Of a DNA stretch of 64,000 bases, positions 27,530 through 35,707 are shown piece after piece. A model generated the notes under the pieces. The model made no database searches and had not been told where the DNA came from. It worked only from the letters and a program-made list of their open reading frames with translations. The stretch is from an uncultured Halobacteriovorax sp. (GTDB lineage: Bacteria > Bdellovibrionota > Bacteriovoracia > Bacteriovoracales > Bacteriovoracaceae): positions 62,001-126,000 of the forward strand of contig CAJXVS010000001.1 of NCBI GenBank assembly GCA_913061265.1. Reading direction: 5' to 3'. Position numbers and translations under genes: made by a program. Within the stretch, counting starts at the first letter, position 1; each line of letters starts with the position of its first letter.

Positions 27530-28416
27530 AAGAATAAAGAAATTAATCCATGGCAATTAGATTCAAGGGCCACTTTTTGTGCCCTTGGATTAACAGCTCG
27601 AAGAAGAGCAGAGCCTTTATCAAAGAAGTTTCTTCCTTTTTTAGTCACACTATTAGATTCAATTCCACTTTCTTTTAAGCGTTCTTGAACGAGCTCACTT
27701 AGGCCAAGCTCTGAGTTTTTCTTATCTTCTAGTGCTTGTTCTAGGACTCCAAAAGAGATGGCGAGCTTGTTTCTTTGCAGTTGCCACTTAGCTATAGAAG
27801 GAGGAACAAAGCTATCATCTGTTAAAACTCTTTGCGCTTCTTCAAGTTCTTTGCTTGAATCGATATGGTAAAACGACATGCCCATCCAAAGGATGTTCTC
27901 TCTTTGCCTGGGATTAAGGGCGTGCCTATAATCATCTTCAAACATAACGATCTTTTTCAAGTCTTCATTTACTAACTTAAGGTCTTTCTTCCATCTATCG
28001 GCGGGTGCTGGGTTTTCAAGATCTGCTGGAGGCTCTACTAACAAAAGATCTTCCCTATGCAGGGCCTTATGAGATACTTCGAGAAAGCTTCTTTGGCTTC
28101 CATCAAGAATAGTAATGGCCTCTAGGACCTTTATATTTCTTGAAGATGGACCACCGCTAAAAAAGGAAACTCTATATTTTGGGTCTAGAACTAAAGCTGT
28201 GACTAATTCTCTTGCCCAGTCATGAACTCTATAGAGTTCATCCCCTATTTCGATGATTCCTTTTCTTCCTTTTAAACTAGCATCAACCTTACTTATTAAA
28301 GTCCAATCAAGATCAAAGACGATGTCTATGGCATCAGGATTGTTGGCAGGAGAACGATGCCCGGTAGATGTACAAGAGCTGATCAGAATAAAGAAAAGGA
28401 GCAGAAGCTTTTTCAT
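27526..28416 (-). CDS. HAD-superfamily phosphatase-like lipoprotein
   Basis: A 296-residue lipoprotein (lipobox LISSC at about 11-15) with an apparent HAD phosphatase core: motif I FDLDWTLI (D-x-D-x-T), motif II FFSGG, a Lys-containing segment and motif IV MFEDDYRHA. The class most like it is the exported acid phosphatase or nucleotidase type. The C-terminal helices (about 190-296) are extra. It follows mevalonate kinase by 19 bp, so it may be co-transcribed with the mevalonate genes, but the lipoprotein signal places it outside the cytoplasm, so a direct pathway step is doubtful. AAGGAGTC precedes the ATG. Substrate unknown. Confidence 0.75.
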   Translation of the reverse strand: MKKLLLLFFILISSCTSTGHRSPANNPDAIDIVFDLDWTLISKVDASLKGRKGIIEIGDELYRVHDWARELVTALVLDPKYRVSFFSGGPSSRNIKVLEAITILDGSQRSFLEVSHKALHREDLLLVEPPADLENPAPADRWKKDLKLVNEDLKKIVMFEDDYRHALNPRQRENILWMGMSFYHIDSSKELEEAQRVLTDDSFVPPSIAKWQLQRNKLAISFGVLEQALEDKKNSELGLSELVQERLKESGIESNSVTKKGRNFFDKGSALLRAVNPRAQKVALESNCHGLISLFF

Positions 28417-28435
28417 GACTCCTTTTCGGCATTTC

Positions 28436-29350
28436 TTAGTTTGGCCGTACTTTTAATAGTGGTCTTATTTCATAGTGACCAAGTACTTGAGCAGTTTTCT
28501 CAAAGTCTTTTGTCATTCCGAGGATAAAACCTCCACCACCGGCTCCGCAGAGTTTTAAATAGAAAAGGCCTTCATCAATGCCACGTTTCCAGAGCTCTTG
28601 ATAAAGGGTTGGGATCATTGGTGTAAAATGTCTATATTGAAAATCAGAGAGCTGTCTAAAGAACTCGAAGAGTGAACTTACATTACCTTCCATAAATGAA
28701 GTGATACAGCCATTAGTAATAGGTAGGAGGACTTTTTGGCAAAGCCTATCGAACTCCTCACCCTTACATTTTTCAAGAAATAAATTAACAAGAGGTTCAG
28801 TTCTTCTGGGCCTTCCGGTATTTAATAAAAAGATTGCCCCATCTCCAGAGCTATAATCAGGAATATTAACAGAACAGACATCTGGGCCTTTTCCATTGAT
28901 AAGCATAGGAGCATTTTCAAAACTAATTAGAGGGTCTATTCCACTTGAAGAGCCATGAAAATGATTCTCCATCTGAGAGAAGATCTGCTTCATAACTGAG
29001 ATGCTAAGTTTCTTATCACCTGTTTTAAAATAACTTGAATAAATAGCGGCCACTAAAGCGCCACTAGAACCTAAACCATATCCTTGAGGAATTGAACTAT
29101 CAAAAAAGAGCCCGCGACCTACGTCGAACTCAAAGCTATCAATATCAAAGTTAGAGTCATATTCACTTCTAGCGAACATGCTTTTTAAATACTTTGAAAA
29201 GTCTCTAAGTTCAGGGTCGATAGATTTGTCATTCTTAAAGTCTAAGCTTCCACCAAATTTACCATAAGGAATAGATAAGGCCATGGAGTCTTTGATGATT
29301 GAGTACTCACCAAAAAGGAGTACTTTAGAATTAAAAGTTCTCTTATCCAT
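28436..29350 (-). CDS. mevalonate kinase (GHMP family)
   Basis: ATP-dependent phosphorylation of mevalonate to 5-phosphomevalonate. 304 residues with the three GHMP motifs: KVLLFGEYSIIKDSMALSIP (1), GYGLGSSGALVAA (2, phosphate loop) and LCGAGGGGFILGM (3). The substrate is assigned from the cluster and from resemblance to mevalonate kinases; phosphomevalonate kinase is possible. The gene start overlaps the mvaD stop by 8 bp and only a weak GAGA lies upstream, so it is probably coupled. Last of five isoprenoid genes in a minus-strand cluster. Confidence 0.85.
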   Translation of the reverse strand: MDKRTFNSKVLLFGEYSIIKDSMALSIPYGKFGGSLDFKNDKSIDPELRDFSKYLKSMFARSEYDSNFDIDSFEFDVGRGLFFDSSIPQGYGLGSSGALVAAIYSSYFKTGDKKLSISVMKQIFSQMENHFHGSSSGIDPLISFENAPMLINGKGPDVCSVNIPDYSSGDGAIFLLNTGRPRRTEPLVNLFLEKCKGEEFDRLCQKVLLPITNGCITSFMEGNVSSLFEFFRQLSDFQYRHFTPMIPTLYQELWKRGIDEGLFYLKLCGAGGGGFILGMTKDFEKTAQVLGHYEIRPLLKVRPN

Positions 29351-30365
29351 GATTTATCTCTGGACCATTTCCAACTTTATCATCAATCCACCTTCCCTCT
29401 TCAAGAAAAGGAGTAAGTTCTGATTCAATAAAGTTCTTAACTTCTTCTTTATTTTTAAGAGCGTAAAGTAAATGAACATTTGGCCCAGCATCTAGAGTAA
29501 AACAGACCGGAAGACCTGTTCTTTTTCTAAAGGCCCTCACTTTTTCAATAATTCCTAAGGACTCTGGTCTCATAAGAATAAAAGAAGGGGTTGAATTCAT
29601 CATAAGGCCATGAAGTTCTAAGGCCTCTTTCTCAACGAGATCACAGAAGTCCATTAACCTTTCTTCTTTCATAATTTGGTGCAACTGACTAACTCGGTCA
29701 GTGGCCTCTTTATATCTTGTCTCTGCGTAGGGATGAGAGTCCATCAAAGCATGACCTTCTCTACTGCTAACAGGTTTCTCTTTTGAAGAGACTATTAATA
29801 TGGCGTCTCCCCATTCGTTCCAAGATAGTGGAAGAGCATCCACTTTTGAAGCGAATTGATTGCTTGTCTCATCATTCCACTCACCCCAAGTTACAACGCC
29901 TCCGAAGAGACTACGGCAAGCAGAGCCTGAACCTAAGCGCGCAAATGAAGAGGCTTGTTCAAGGAAGTCATTTTTATGATCTAGGTTATTAGTAAGCTTT
30001 GAGACGACATGGGCAAAACACAGTGACAAGCTGGCCATAGAAGAAGCAGAACTAGCTATCCCAGCAGAGTGCGGAAAGGTATTACTGCTCTCAATCTTTA
30101 GATCTAGATTCTTAAGGACAGGATACTTCTCTTCCCAAGTTTTTCTAAACTTAAGGATCTTTTCTTCAAAACTAGGATTGGATTCACCCTCAAACAAGAA
30201 TAAAGTTTGAGAGTCTCCTTCAGACCAAGTCATCTTAGTTTTAGTAACCGAGTTTGAAAGAGTAAAACTCATTGAAGGGTTTTGAGGAATTTGAACTCCC
30301 CTCTTACCCCAGTATTTTATGAGAGCAATATTCGAAGGGGCTCTATACTCAATGGAGTTGACCAT
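29343..30365 (-). CDS. mvaD: diphosphomevalonate decarboxylase
   Basis: ATP-dependent decarboxylation of mevalonate diphosphate to isopentenyl diphosphate. 340 residues, with the family N-terminus APSNIALIKYWGKRG, the P-loop HSAGIASSASSMASL and a C-terminal TLDAGPNVHLLY that carries the catalytic Asp. GGAGCCCCAA before the ATG is a good ribosome binding site. The start overlaps the end of the preceding GHMP kinase gene by 17 bp. Phosphomevalonate decarboxylase, a relative used in some archaeal and bacterial variants, is not excluded by eye, but the GYDIA kinase upstream favours the classical route. Confidence 0.92.
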   Translation of the reverse strand: MVNSIEYRAPSNIALIKYWGKRGVQIPQNPSMSFTLSNSVTKTKMTWSEGDSQTLFLFEGESNPSFEEKILKFRKTWEEKYPVLKNLDLKIESSNTFPHSAGIASSASSMASLSLCFAHVVSKLTNNLDHKNDFLEQASSFARLGSGSACRSLFGGVVTWGEWNDETSNQFASKVDALPLSWNEWGDAILIVSSKEKPVSSREGHALMDSHPYAETRYKEATDRVSQLHQIMKEERLMDFCDLVEKEALELHGLMMNSTPSFILMRPESLGIIEKVRAFRKRTGLPVCFTLDAGPNVHLLYALKNKEEVKNFIESELTPFLEEGRWIDDKVGNGPEINHG

Positions 30366-31407
30366 TTGGGGCTCCGCCTTCGTGAGTTAATATAAGTTCA
30401 TTATAAGGAATGACTACTTCATATCCTTTATCATTAAAGTACTCTTTTGTTTTATCCGTAGACTCTTTAGAAGTGACTAGAACAAAGTCTCCACCCCATG
30501 CGCCAAGGGATTTTACTTCTCCCCAGAAATCAGAAAAGTTTCTTTCTTTGACTGTTTTCATTCCAAGGTTATCTGAGACAATTTGTTCATGATCCTTGAT
30601 AAGAACCTCAAACTCATTGATCTCTTGGCAATCTAGGATTGATTTAGAAATATAACTAAGAGTCTTATAAATAGTTGGAGAGAAAGGCTTCTTTTCAGAA
30701 TAATAGTTAATGGCCTCACGGCTATCCTGTTTTTTCCCAAGGTAGACAAAGTAGAGATTGGAATGAAAACTTGGCTCAAAGAGAACTGGTGACCAATGTG
30801 GTCCTTCGTTATCTTTTTCATACATGATAGGCCCATCAGATTGAGCGCAGGCGATATCATAACCAGAACCACCATAAGTATTAAACTGAAGTTCAAAAGG
30901 ACTTACATAGGCCCATTGAGCAATATTATAAATAAGAGTTGAGCTACTTCCTAGTCCCCATTCGAGTGGAAAACCTAAACGAGTTTCAACCGTTACATCC
31001 ATCTCATCCCTTAAGAAATGAGAGTTTTGTTTTCTAGCTTGTCTTAAGATCTTTTGAAGGAAAAGAACTTCTTGGCTAGGGTTTTCATCTAAACAATTGA
31101 AATGCCAGAATTCAAACTTGGCCTCAAGCCAAAGTCTTCCCTCTACGTCAAAGCTCTTCCAAACCATTACTGGGTTAAAGCTTGGTGAGTAATGAACGGC
31201 CATGCTCTGCCCTACTCTCGTTGGTAGAGCGATTGATTTTGCTCCATCAAGAACAAAGTACTCACCTGTTAAAAGGACTTTACCTTGTCCAAAGTAAAAA
31301 TGATCCGAGCTTTCCCCATCTAAACGAGGCCCTTCTTGATTTGTTCCATCCACATACTTGAGAAGTGGATTATCTTTTTCTGTTGATTCTATAATTCTCA
31401 CAGTCAT
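30349..31407 (-). CDS. GYDIA family GHMP kinase (probable phosphomevalonate kinase)
   Basis: A 352-residue GHMP kinase with the N-terminal GQGKVLLTGEYFVLDG, the P-loop GLGSSSTLIYNIAQWA, and the sequence SGYDIACAQSDGPIMYE, whose GYDIA motif defines a family usually found beside mevalonate genes, especially in Bacteroidota. Context makes phosphomevalonate to diphosphomevalonate the likely reaction, since mevalonate kinase and decarboxylase are present but no classical phosphomevalonate kinase is in the window. The C-terminus (AWGGDFVLVTS) matches GHMP motif 3 loosely. GGGGGA directly precedes the ATG. Follows HMG-CoA reductase by 11 bp. Confidence 0.83.
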   Translation of the reverse strand: MTVRIIESTEKDNPLLKYVDGTNQEGPRLDGESSDHFYFGQGKVLLTGEYFVLDGAKSIALPTRVGQSMAVHYSPSFNPVMVWKSFDVEGRLWLEAKFEFWHFNCLDENPSQEVLFLQKILRQARKQNSHFLRDEMDVTVETRLGFPLEWGLGSSSTLIYNIAQWAYVSPFELQFNTYGGSGYDIACAQSDGPIMYEKDNEGPHWSPVLFEPSFHSNLYFVYLGKKQDSREAINYYSEKKPFSPTIYKTLSYISKSILDCQEINEFEVLIKDHEQIVSDNLGMKTVKERNFSDFWGEVKSLGAWGGDFVLVTSKESTDKTKEYFNDKGYEVVIPYNELILTHEGGAPNGQLH

Positions 31408-31418
31408 TCCCCCAAACC

Positions 31419-32735
31419 CTACTGATAGTTCCTAAGGCCACTTAAGAATTCTCTTATGCCGCCGAACGATATTATTTCATCTTCAAATTTATTACGGACT
31501 ATTTCTTTTTCTGCGTCCGTCGCCTCTAGTTGATTGAGAATATTCATTAAGTGCATTTTCATATGCCCTTTTTGAATTCCTGTTGTTGTTAATGATCTTA
31601 GAGCAGAAAAGTTCTGCGCCAGACCTATAGTCGCGGATATTTCCATTAGCTTTGCCGCCGATGGTCTCCCTAACATATCAAGACTAACTTTTGCTAAAGG
31701 GTGAAGAGAGGTTAGCCCTCCTACTGTTCCTAGAGATAAAGGAAGTTCTAATTTAAATCTAAAGATATCATTAACAATTGATACGTCTGTCAGGCCTCTA
31801 TAAGAGCCGTCACGACAGGCCCAAGTATGACCGCAAGCTTCTACAGCTCTAAAGTCATTTCCAGTTGCCAGCACTACTGAATCAATCCCGTTAAAGATCC
31901 CTTTATTATGAGTCGTCGCTCTATTTACATCGATCTTTGCAATTCTAACGGCGCGAGAAAACTTCTCTGCGAATTCTCTCCCGCTCATTCCATGTGAAGG
32001 ATCTTCTAGATCATCCACATGACATTCAACCCATGCTTTAACTCGGCAATCAGGGGTATAGTTTGAAAGGATCGCCATTACGATTTGAATCTCTGAGTCA
32101 GCTCCATCAAACTTGCTCTCAACTATATCGGCAAAGTTCTTGGCCAATGATTCTAATACGGAATTTATAAAGTTTGCGCCCATAGCGTCGCAAGTATTGA
32201 ACTCACACCAAATTTGATAATAACCAGGCTCATCAAAGGTTCTATCGACTAATTTGATATCGAGGAGCCCGCCGCCTCTTTTTTCCATATTACGAGTAAG
32301 TGACTTTACTGAATCAAGAAGTTCATCTTTAACTTCATTAAAGAGAGTCTCAATCTTTGAAGTTGCCCCTTCCCAAATAAAGTGTACCTGTCCGATTTTA
32401 TTTAAGGAGATGACTTCAGACTTAAAGCCACCTCTATCCATCCAAAACTTTGCACTCTTAGCAGCTGCTGCCACAACAGAGCTCTCTTCAATGACCATAG
32501 GAACGCAAAGTAGTTCATCGTTAAGAAGAACGTTTGGAGCGACTCCGTAAGGAAAGTAAAAATTTGTTAATGTATTTTCTGAGAAGTCATCAAAGACTTG
32601 TTGCTCTTCTTTATCGTCGTGCCAGAATGACTTGATCAGTTTATTCACTGATGGTCTTCCTTCTAACACTTCATCAACTAAGTAGTTAATTTTTTCTAGC
32701 TTACTTAGTTTTGAGAATCCACTTACCTTATTCAC
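31419..32735 (-). CDS. hydroxymethylglutaryl-CoA reductase, class II
   Basis: Reduces HMG-CoA to mevalonate, the committed step of the pathway. 438 residues with class II features: FYFPYGVAPNVLLN, PMVIEESSVVAAAAKSAKF, DAMGANFINSVLE, and GLAQNFSALRSL near the C-terminus; no membrane-spanning domain, unlike class I. The length fits the bacterial class. It begins with GTG 8 bp inside the fni 3' end, with GGGG before it, so translation is coupled. NADH or NADPH preference cannot be read by eye. HMG-CoA synthase is not in the window. Confidence 0.93.
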   Translation of the reverse strand: MNKVSGFSKLSKLEKINYLVDEVLEGRPSVNKLIKSFWHDDKEEQQVFDDFSENTLTNFYFPYGVAPNVLLNDELLCVPMVIEESSVVAAAAKSAKFWMDRGGFKSEVISLNKIGQVHFIWEGATSKIETLFNEVKDELLDSVKSLTRNMEKRGGGLLDIKLVDRTFDEPGYYQIWCEFNTCDAMGANFINSVLESLAKNFADIVESKFDGADSEIQIVMAILSNYTPDCRVKAWVECHVDDLEDPSHGMSGREFAEKFSRAVRIAKIDVNRATTHNKGIFNGIDSVVLATGNDFRAVEACGHTWACRDGSYRGLTDVSIVNDIFRFKLELPLSLGTVGGLTSLHPLAKVSLDMLGRPSAAKLMEISATIGLAQNFSALRSLTTTGIQKGHMKMHLMNILNQLEATDAEKEIVRNKFEDEIISFGGIREFLSGLRNYQ

Positions 32736-33747
32736 CGTTTGCCCCTGAGGTTAGATATTTCTCCATCATACTTAGTCCTTCAATCTGATTCTTTAAGAAC
32801 AATTCGAAGGTCTTATAATCGCCCTGAGCGGCTATTAGCATCGCCTTAGCTTGACCATAAACAGAATTGGCTTTACAGGTTTGTACTAAGTGATGACCAT
32901 GAAGTGCGTTTTGCACTCCACCTGAGATGATGATTTCACTACAGAGAATATCTTTTTCTTCTTTTAATATTTGATTTACATAAGAGACCATTTCATCTGC
33001 AGTATGACCTACTAGGGCAAGTTCTCTAAAGCCCTTCTCTTCTTTTTGTCTTAACTGCTCTAAGCGCGAAAAGTTCGTTCCTCCGAAAGCGCCAAACTCG
33101 ATGGCCTTTAACTTTCTTTTCATCAGGGCCTTAAGACTTTTAGGTCCCATCCCTTGTCCTACTTCTTTAACTATAAGAGGGAATGAATTTTTCTCTAAAG
33201 CTTTATCAATACTCTCAAGTGGGCTCCTCTTGAGAAGATCACCTTCAGGTTGAAACCACTCCTGCATGGGATTGAGATGAATGATGAGACCATCCGCTTT
33301 TAAAGAAGAGACCATTCTTTCAATTTTTTCCCAGCTTCCATTTTCAAAAGCTTTTTCTATTTGAGCGATACCTAGGTTGGCATAGAGAGGCTGGTCTTTT
33401 ACTAGAGGTCTTAAATTAAAGTCATCGAAGAACTTATCTGATTCTAAAAGAGAACGGCAGGAACCTAATCCCATGCCTAATCCAAACTCTCCCACACCGC
33501 GGGCAAGGTTTTGATTGATATGACGGGCCGGTCCGGTTCCTCCAGTCATGCTAGAGACCCAAAGACCGGCTAAAAGATTCTTTCCAAGAAAATTTAGACT
33601 TTTAGGACCTTCATTTTCTGAGGGATGTGCCTCGAACAAAGGTTCATAATTGAATCTTTTATCCTTCAGAACTCCCGATATTTGGGATTCCATGGCCAAG
33701 TTAATATGGGCCAACTTTCGTTCTTCGGATGAGGGATCGTGATCCAT
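32728..33747 (-). CDS. fni: isopentenyl-diphosphate delta-isomerase, type 2
   Basis: Interconverts IPP and DMAPP with FMN and NADPH. The 339-residue protein has the type 2 signatures: RKLAHINLAMES near the start, FLGKNLLAGLWVSSMTGGTG, GEFGLGMGLGSCRSLLES and the FMN-phosphate region FGAFGGTNFSRLE. First gene of the isoprenoid cluster, with TTGGAGAAAA upstream of the ATG. It is separated by 105 bp from the RsmI-like gene, long enough for its own promoter; I found no convincing -35/-10 pair there. Upstream genes on the same strand may also read through. Confidence 0.93.
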   Translation of the reverse strand: MDHDPSSEERKLAHINLAMESQISGVLKDKRFNYEPLFEAHPSENEGPKSLNFLGKNLLAGLWVSSMTGGTGPARHINQNLARGVGEFGLGMGLGSCRSLLESDKFFDDFNLRPLVKDQPLYANLGIAQIEKAFENGSWEKIERMVSSLKADGLIIHLNPMQEWFQPEGDLLKRSPLESIDKALEKNSFPLIVKEVGQGMGPKSLKALMKRKLKAIEFGAFGGTNFSRLEQLRQKEEKGFRELALVGHTADEMVSYVNQILKEEKDILCSEIIISGGVQNALHGHHLVQTCKANSVYGQAKAMLIAAQGDYKTFELFLKNQIEGLSMMEKYLTSGANGE

Positions 33748-33852
33748 TTTTCTCCAATAAGATATTATTTTTGTGAGGTGCGTTTTTTAACATATTGAAC
33801 ACAGGACGTCATTGATCTTTTAGCTGATGACACGTAGCGAATGTACCGGATT

Positions 33853-34539
33853 TTATTGGGATATTATCAAAATAAACTCGGCCTTTTGGCCTTTTACTTT
33901 CCTTTGCAATAGAGAGGGCTTGCCCCTCAACAATTCTTGATTAGGGTGGTTAAGATTGAGGGCCATAAAGACTTGTTTATCAGGGAAGTGCCGGGCCACA
34001 TCTTCGATGGTCTTCCCTAATCTATAAGGGGTATCCATGATGATCAGAGATCTTGATTCCCTTTTAAGTTTATTAAAGTTCTCTTCCCGGTCTTCTTTTT
34101 TCGCGGGAATGAATCCACAGAAAATGAATTCATCTAATTTAAATCCACTCAAAGAAACGGCCAAAGAAATTGAGTTACAAAAGGGAGTTGAAGTTACTTC
34201 GATTGAATTATTATGACAGGTGTTGACCAGTTCAACTCCTGGGTCGCAAAAAGCAGGTAGTCCACCATCGCTCATCAAGAAGACATTCTTACCATTTTTA
34301 AGATGATCAATTAAGCGAGAGAGTTCATTTTCTCTACTATGCTCATTATAATGAACAAAGTTTTCTATCGCCTCTCTGGGAAGCCCCCAATGGAGCCATC
34401 TTCTTCTTCCTGGCTTTGGATCTTCAACAGCTATTATATCTTGATCTTCAACGGCTTTATGTAGGAGTGCTAAGGCAACTGGTTCTAAAGGGGAATTATC
34501 ATCAATGGGAGTTGGTATTAAATAGAGCTTAGATTTCAT
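33853..34539 (-). CDS. RsmI-like SAM-dependent methyltransferase
   Basis: A 228-residue tetrapyrrole methylase-fold protein. It matches the RsmI (16S rRNA C1402 2'-O-methyltransferase) pattern: N-terminal KLYLIPTPIDDN, the EDPKPGRRR segment, LMSDGGLPAFCDPGVELV (SAM-binding region) and IIMDTPYRLGKTIEDV. RsmI itself normally has PTPIGNL and a longer C-terminus, so this may be a paralogue with another RNA or small-molecule target. The start lies within the last 11 bp of the upstream U32 gene with no ribosome binding site of its own, suggesting coupling. Third gene of a U32-U32-methylase set. Confidence 0.82.
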   Translation of the reverse strand: MKSKLYLIPTPIDDNSPLEPVALALLHKAVEDQDIIAVEDPKPGRRRWLHWGLPREAIENFVHYNEHSRENELSRLIDHLKNGKNVFLMSDGGLPAFCDPGVELVNTCHNNSIEVTSTPFCNSISLAVSLSGFKLDEFIFCGFIPAKKEDREENFNKLKRESRSLIIMDTPYRLGKTIEDVARHFPDKQVFMALNLNHPNQELLRGKPSLLQRKVKGQKAEFILIISQ

Positions 34540-35707
34540 CGAAGTACACAGCAGCTTTGACGCTGATTCCTCCTACGTGATTGATAAATACTAAGTCTTC
34601 TCCAGTAGCCGTTTCTAAGTCAGTACCTTGGCAGTCTTGAAGCCTTTGAACTTCTAACTTTTTTTCTTTTCCATCAGGAGTGATCAATCTAAGTTTTGCT
34701 CCACAAGTTAAATGCCTTACGGGATTCTTTAACTTTAGCGCTAAGTAGTTTTTCTTATTAACTTCTAGAATTTGACCTAGATAGTTTTCATCTATCCTTT
34801 GAATTCTATGGTTTTTTAATTTTTTAAAGAGGACATCAGACTTATTGGTGTTAAAGAAACCTCTTATAAGTCTTTGAGGTGAGAGCTCTTTGATCCTATC
34901 AAAGCTCTCTTCAAGAGGGCTTTTTAAGAATTGATAGACTACTCTTTCTAAACTTTCATCCATAAACCTATTATCAATTCTTAAATGCTTGATGCCGAGG
35001 TCAGTTAATTCTTTGTGATGATCTAAGAGGCAATGATCACTTGGAAGAAACATAAAGGTGCCATGTTTATTCTCTAAAAGTGGGAATCCTTTATGAGGAC
35101 TCTCTTCACTTTGACCAGAGGCTTCTATCCAATGATTTGTATCTTTCATCTCTAAAGCGGCTTCACTTTCGCTAAGGCCGGATTTTAGGAGGTACCTAGG
35201 TGTATAAAAAAGAAGAATCCTTCCCATTCCTAAGAACTCAACTTCACAATCGACTTTAGGAAGTAGGTCCTTTAATTGCTGCTGACTCCACTCGATGGAG
35301 AGGATGATTCTAGTTATCCTTGATCTGTTAGTATCTAACCAAGAGTTAATCCCTCTTAGGTTATGATTCCCTGTCTCAAGATTGAGGTGAATATCTAGGT
35401 CAGTATTTTCTAAACACCATAATAAAGCGCCTGGGTCTTGAACTCTTAGAGCGCTAATATAGGTTAGGTCTATTTTTTTAAACTCTTCTAAGGAGGAGAT
35501 AAAGTTATCTTCCACCATGAGAATGTCCCACTCTAGATAAGTCTTTATTCCATTTTCACTTGCATCTTTAGCTAGTGCGTTTACTTCATCAATGCTTAAT
35601 TTACCTAAACGAGAAAGAGAAATGGGTTCAATAATGACTTGATCTATTAAGTTTTCTTTTAAAAATTTTAATTCTGTTGCGTTTGTTAGATAGGTTATGC
35701 CTTTCAT
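34529..35707 (-). CDS. U32-related protein lacking the Cys cluster
   Basis: A 392-residue protein related to peptidase U32 proteins by fold pattern and context: alternating strand and helix in the N-terminal half like a TIM barrel, with DQVIIEPISLSRLGKL and LDIHLNLETGNHNLRG. The four-Cys motif of true U32 family members is missing; its Cys residues (in WCLENT, VDCEVE, DHCLLD, HLTCGA) are scattered. It overlaps the upstream U32 gene by 4 bp and the RsmI-like gene by 11 bp. It may be a structural partner of the upstream U32 protein, as in UbiU-UbiV pairs, although UbiV keeps its Cys ligands. GGAGG precedes the ATG. Confidence 0.6.
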   Translation of the reverse strand: MKGITYLTNATELKFLKENLIDQVIIEPISLSRLGKLSIDEVNALAKDASENGIKTYLEWDILMVEDNFISSLEEFKKIDLTYISALRVQDPGALLWCLENTDLDIHLNLETGNHNLRGINSWLDTNRSRITRIILSIEWSQQQLKDLLPKVDCEVEFLGMGRILLFYTPRYLLKSGLSESEAALEMKDTNHWIEASGQSEESPHKGFPLLENKHGTFMFLPSDHCLLDHHKELTDLGIKHLRIDNRFMDESLERVVYQFLKSPLEESFDRIKELSPQRLIRGFFNTNKSDVLFKKLKNHRIQRIDENYLGQILEVNKKNYLALKLKNPVRHLTCGAKLRLITPDGKEKKLEVQRLQDCQGTDLETATGEDLVFINHVGGISVKAAVYFDEI

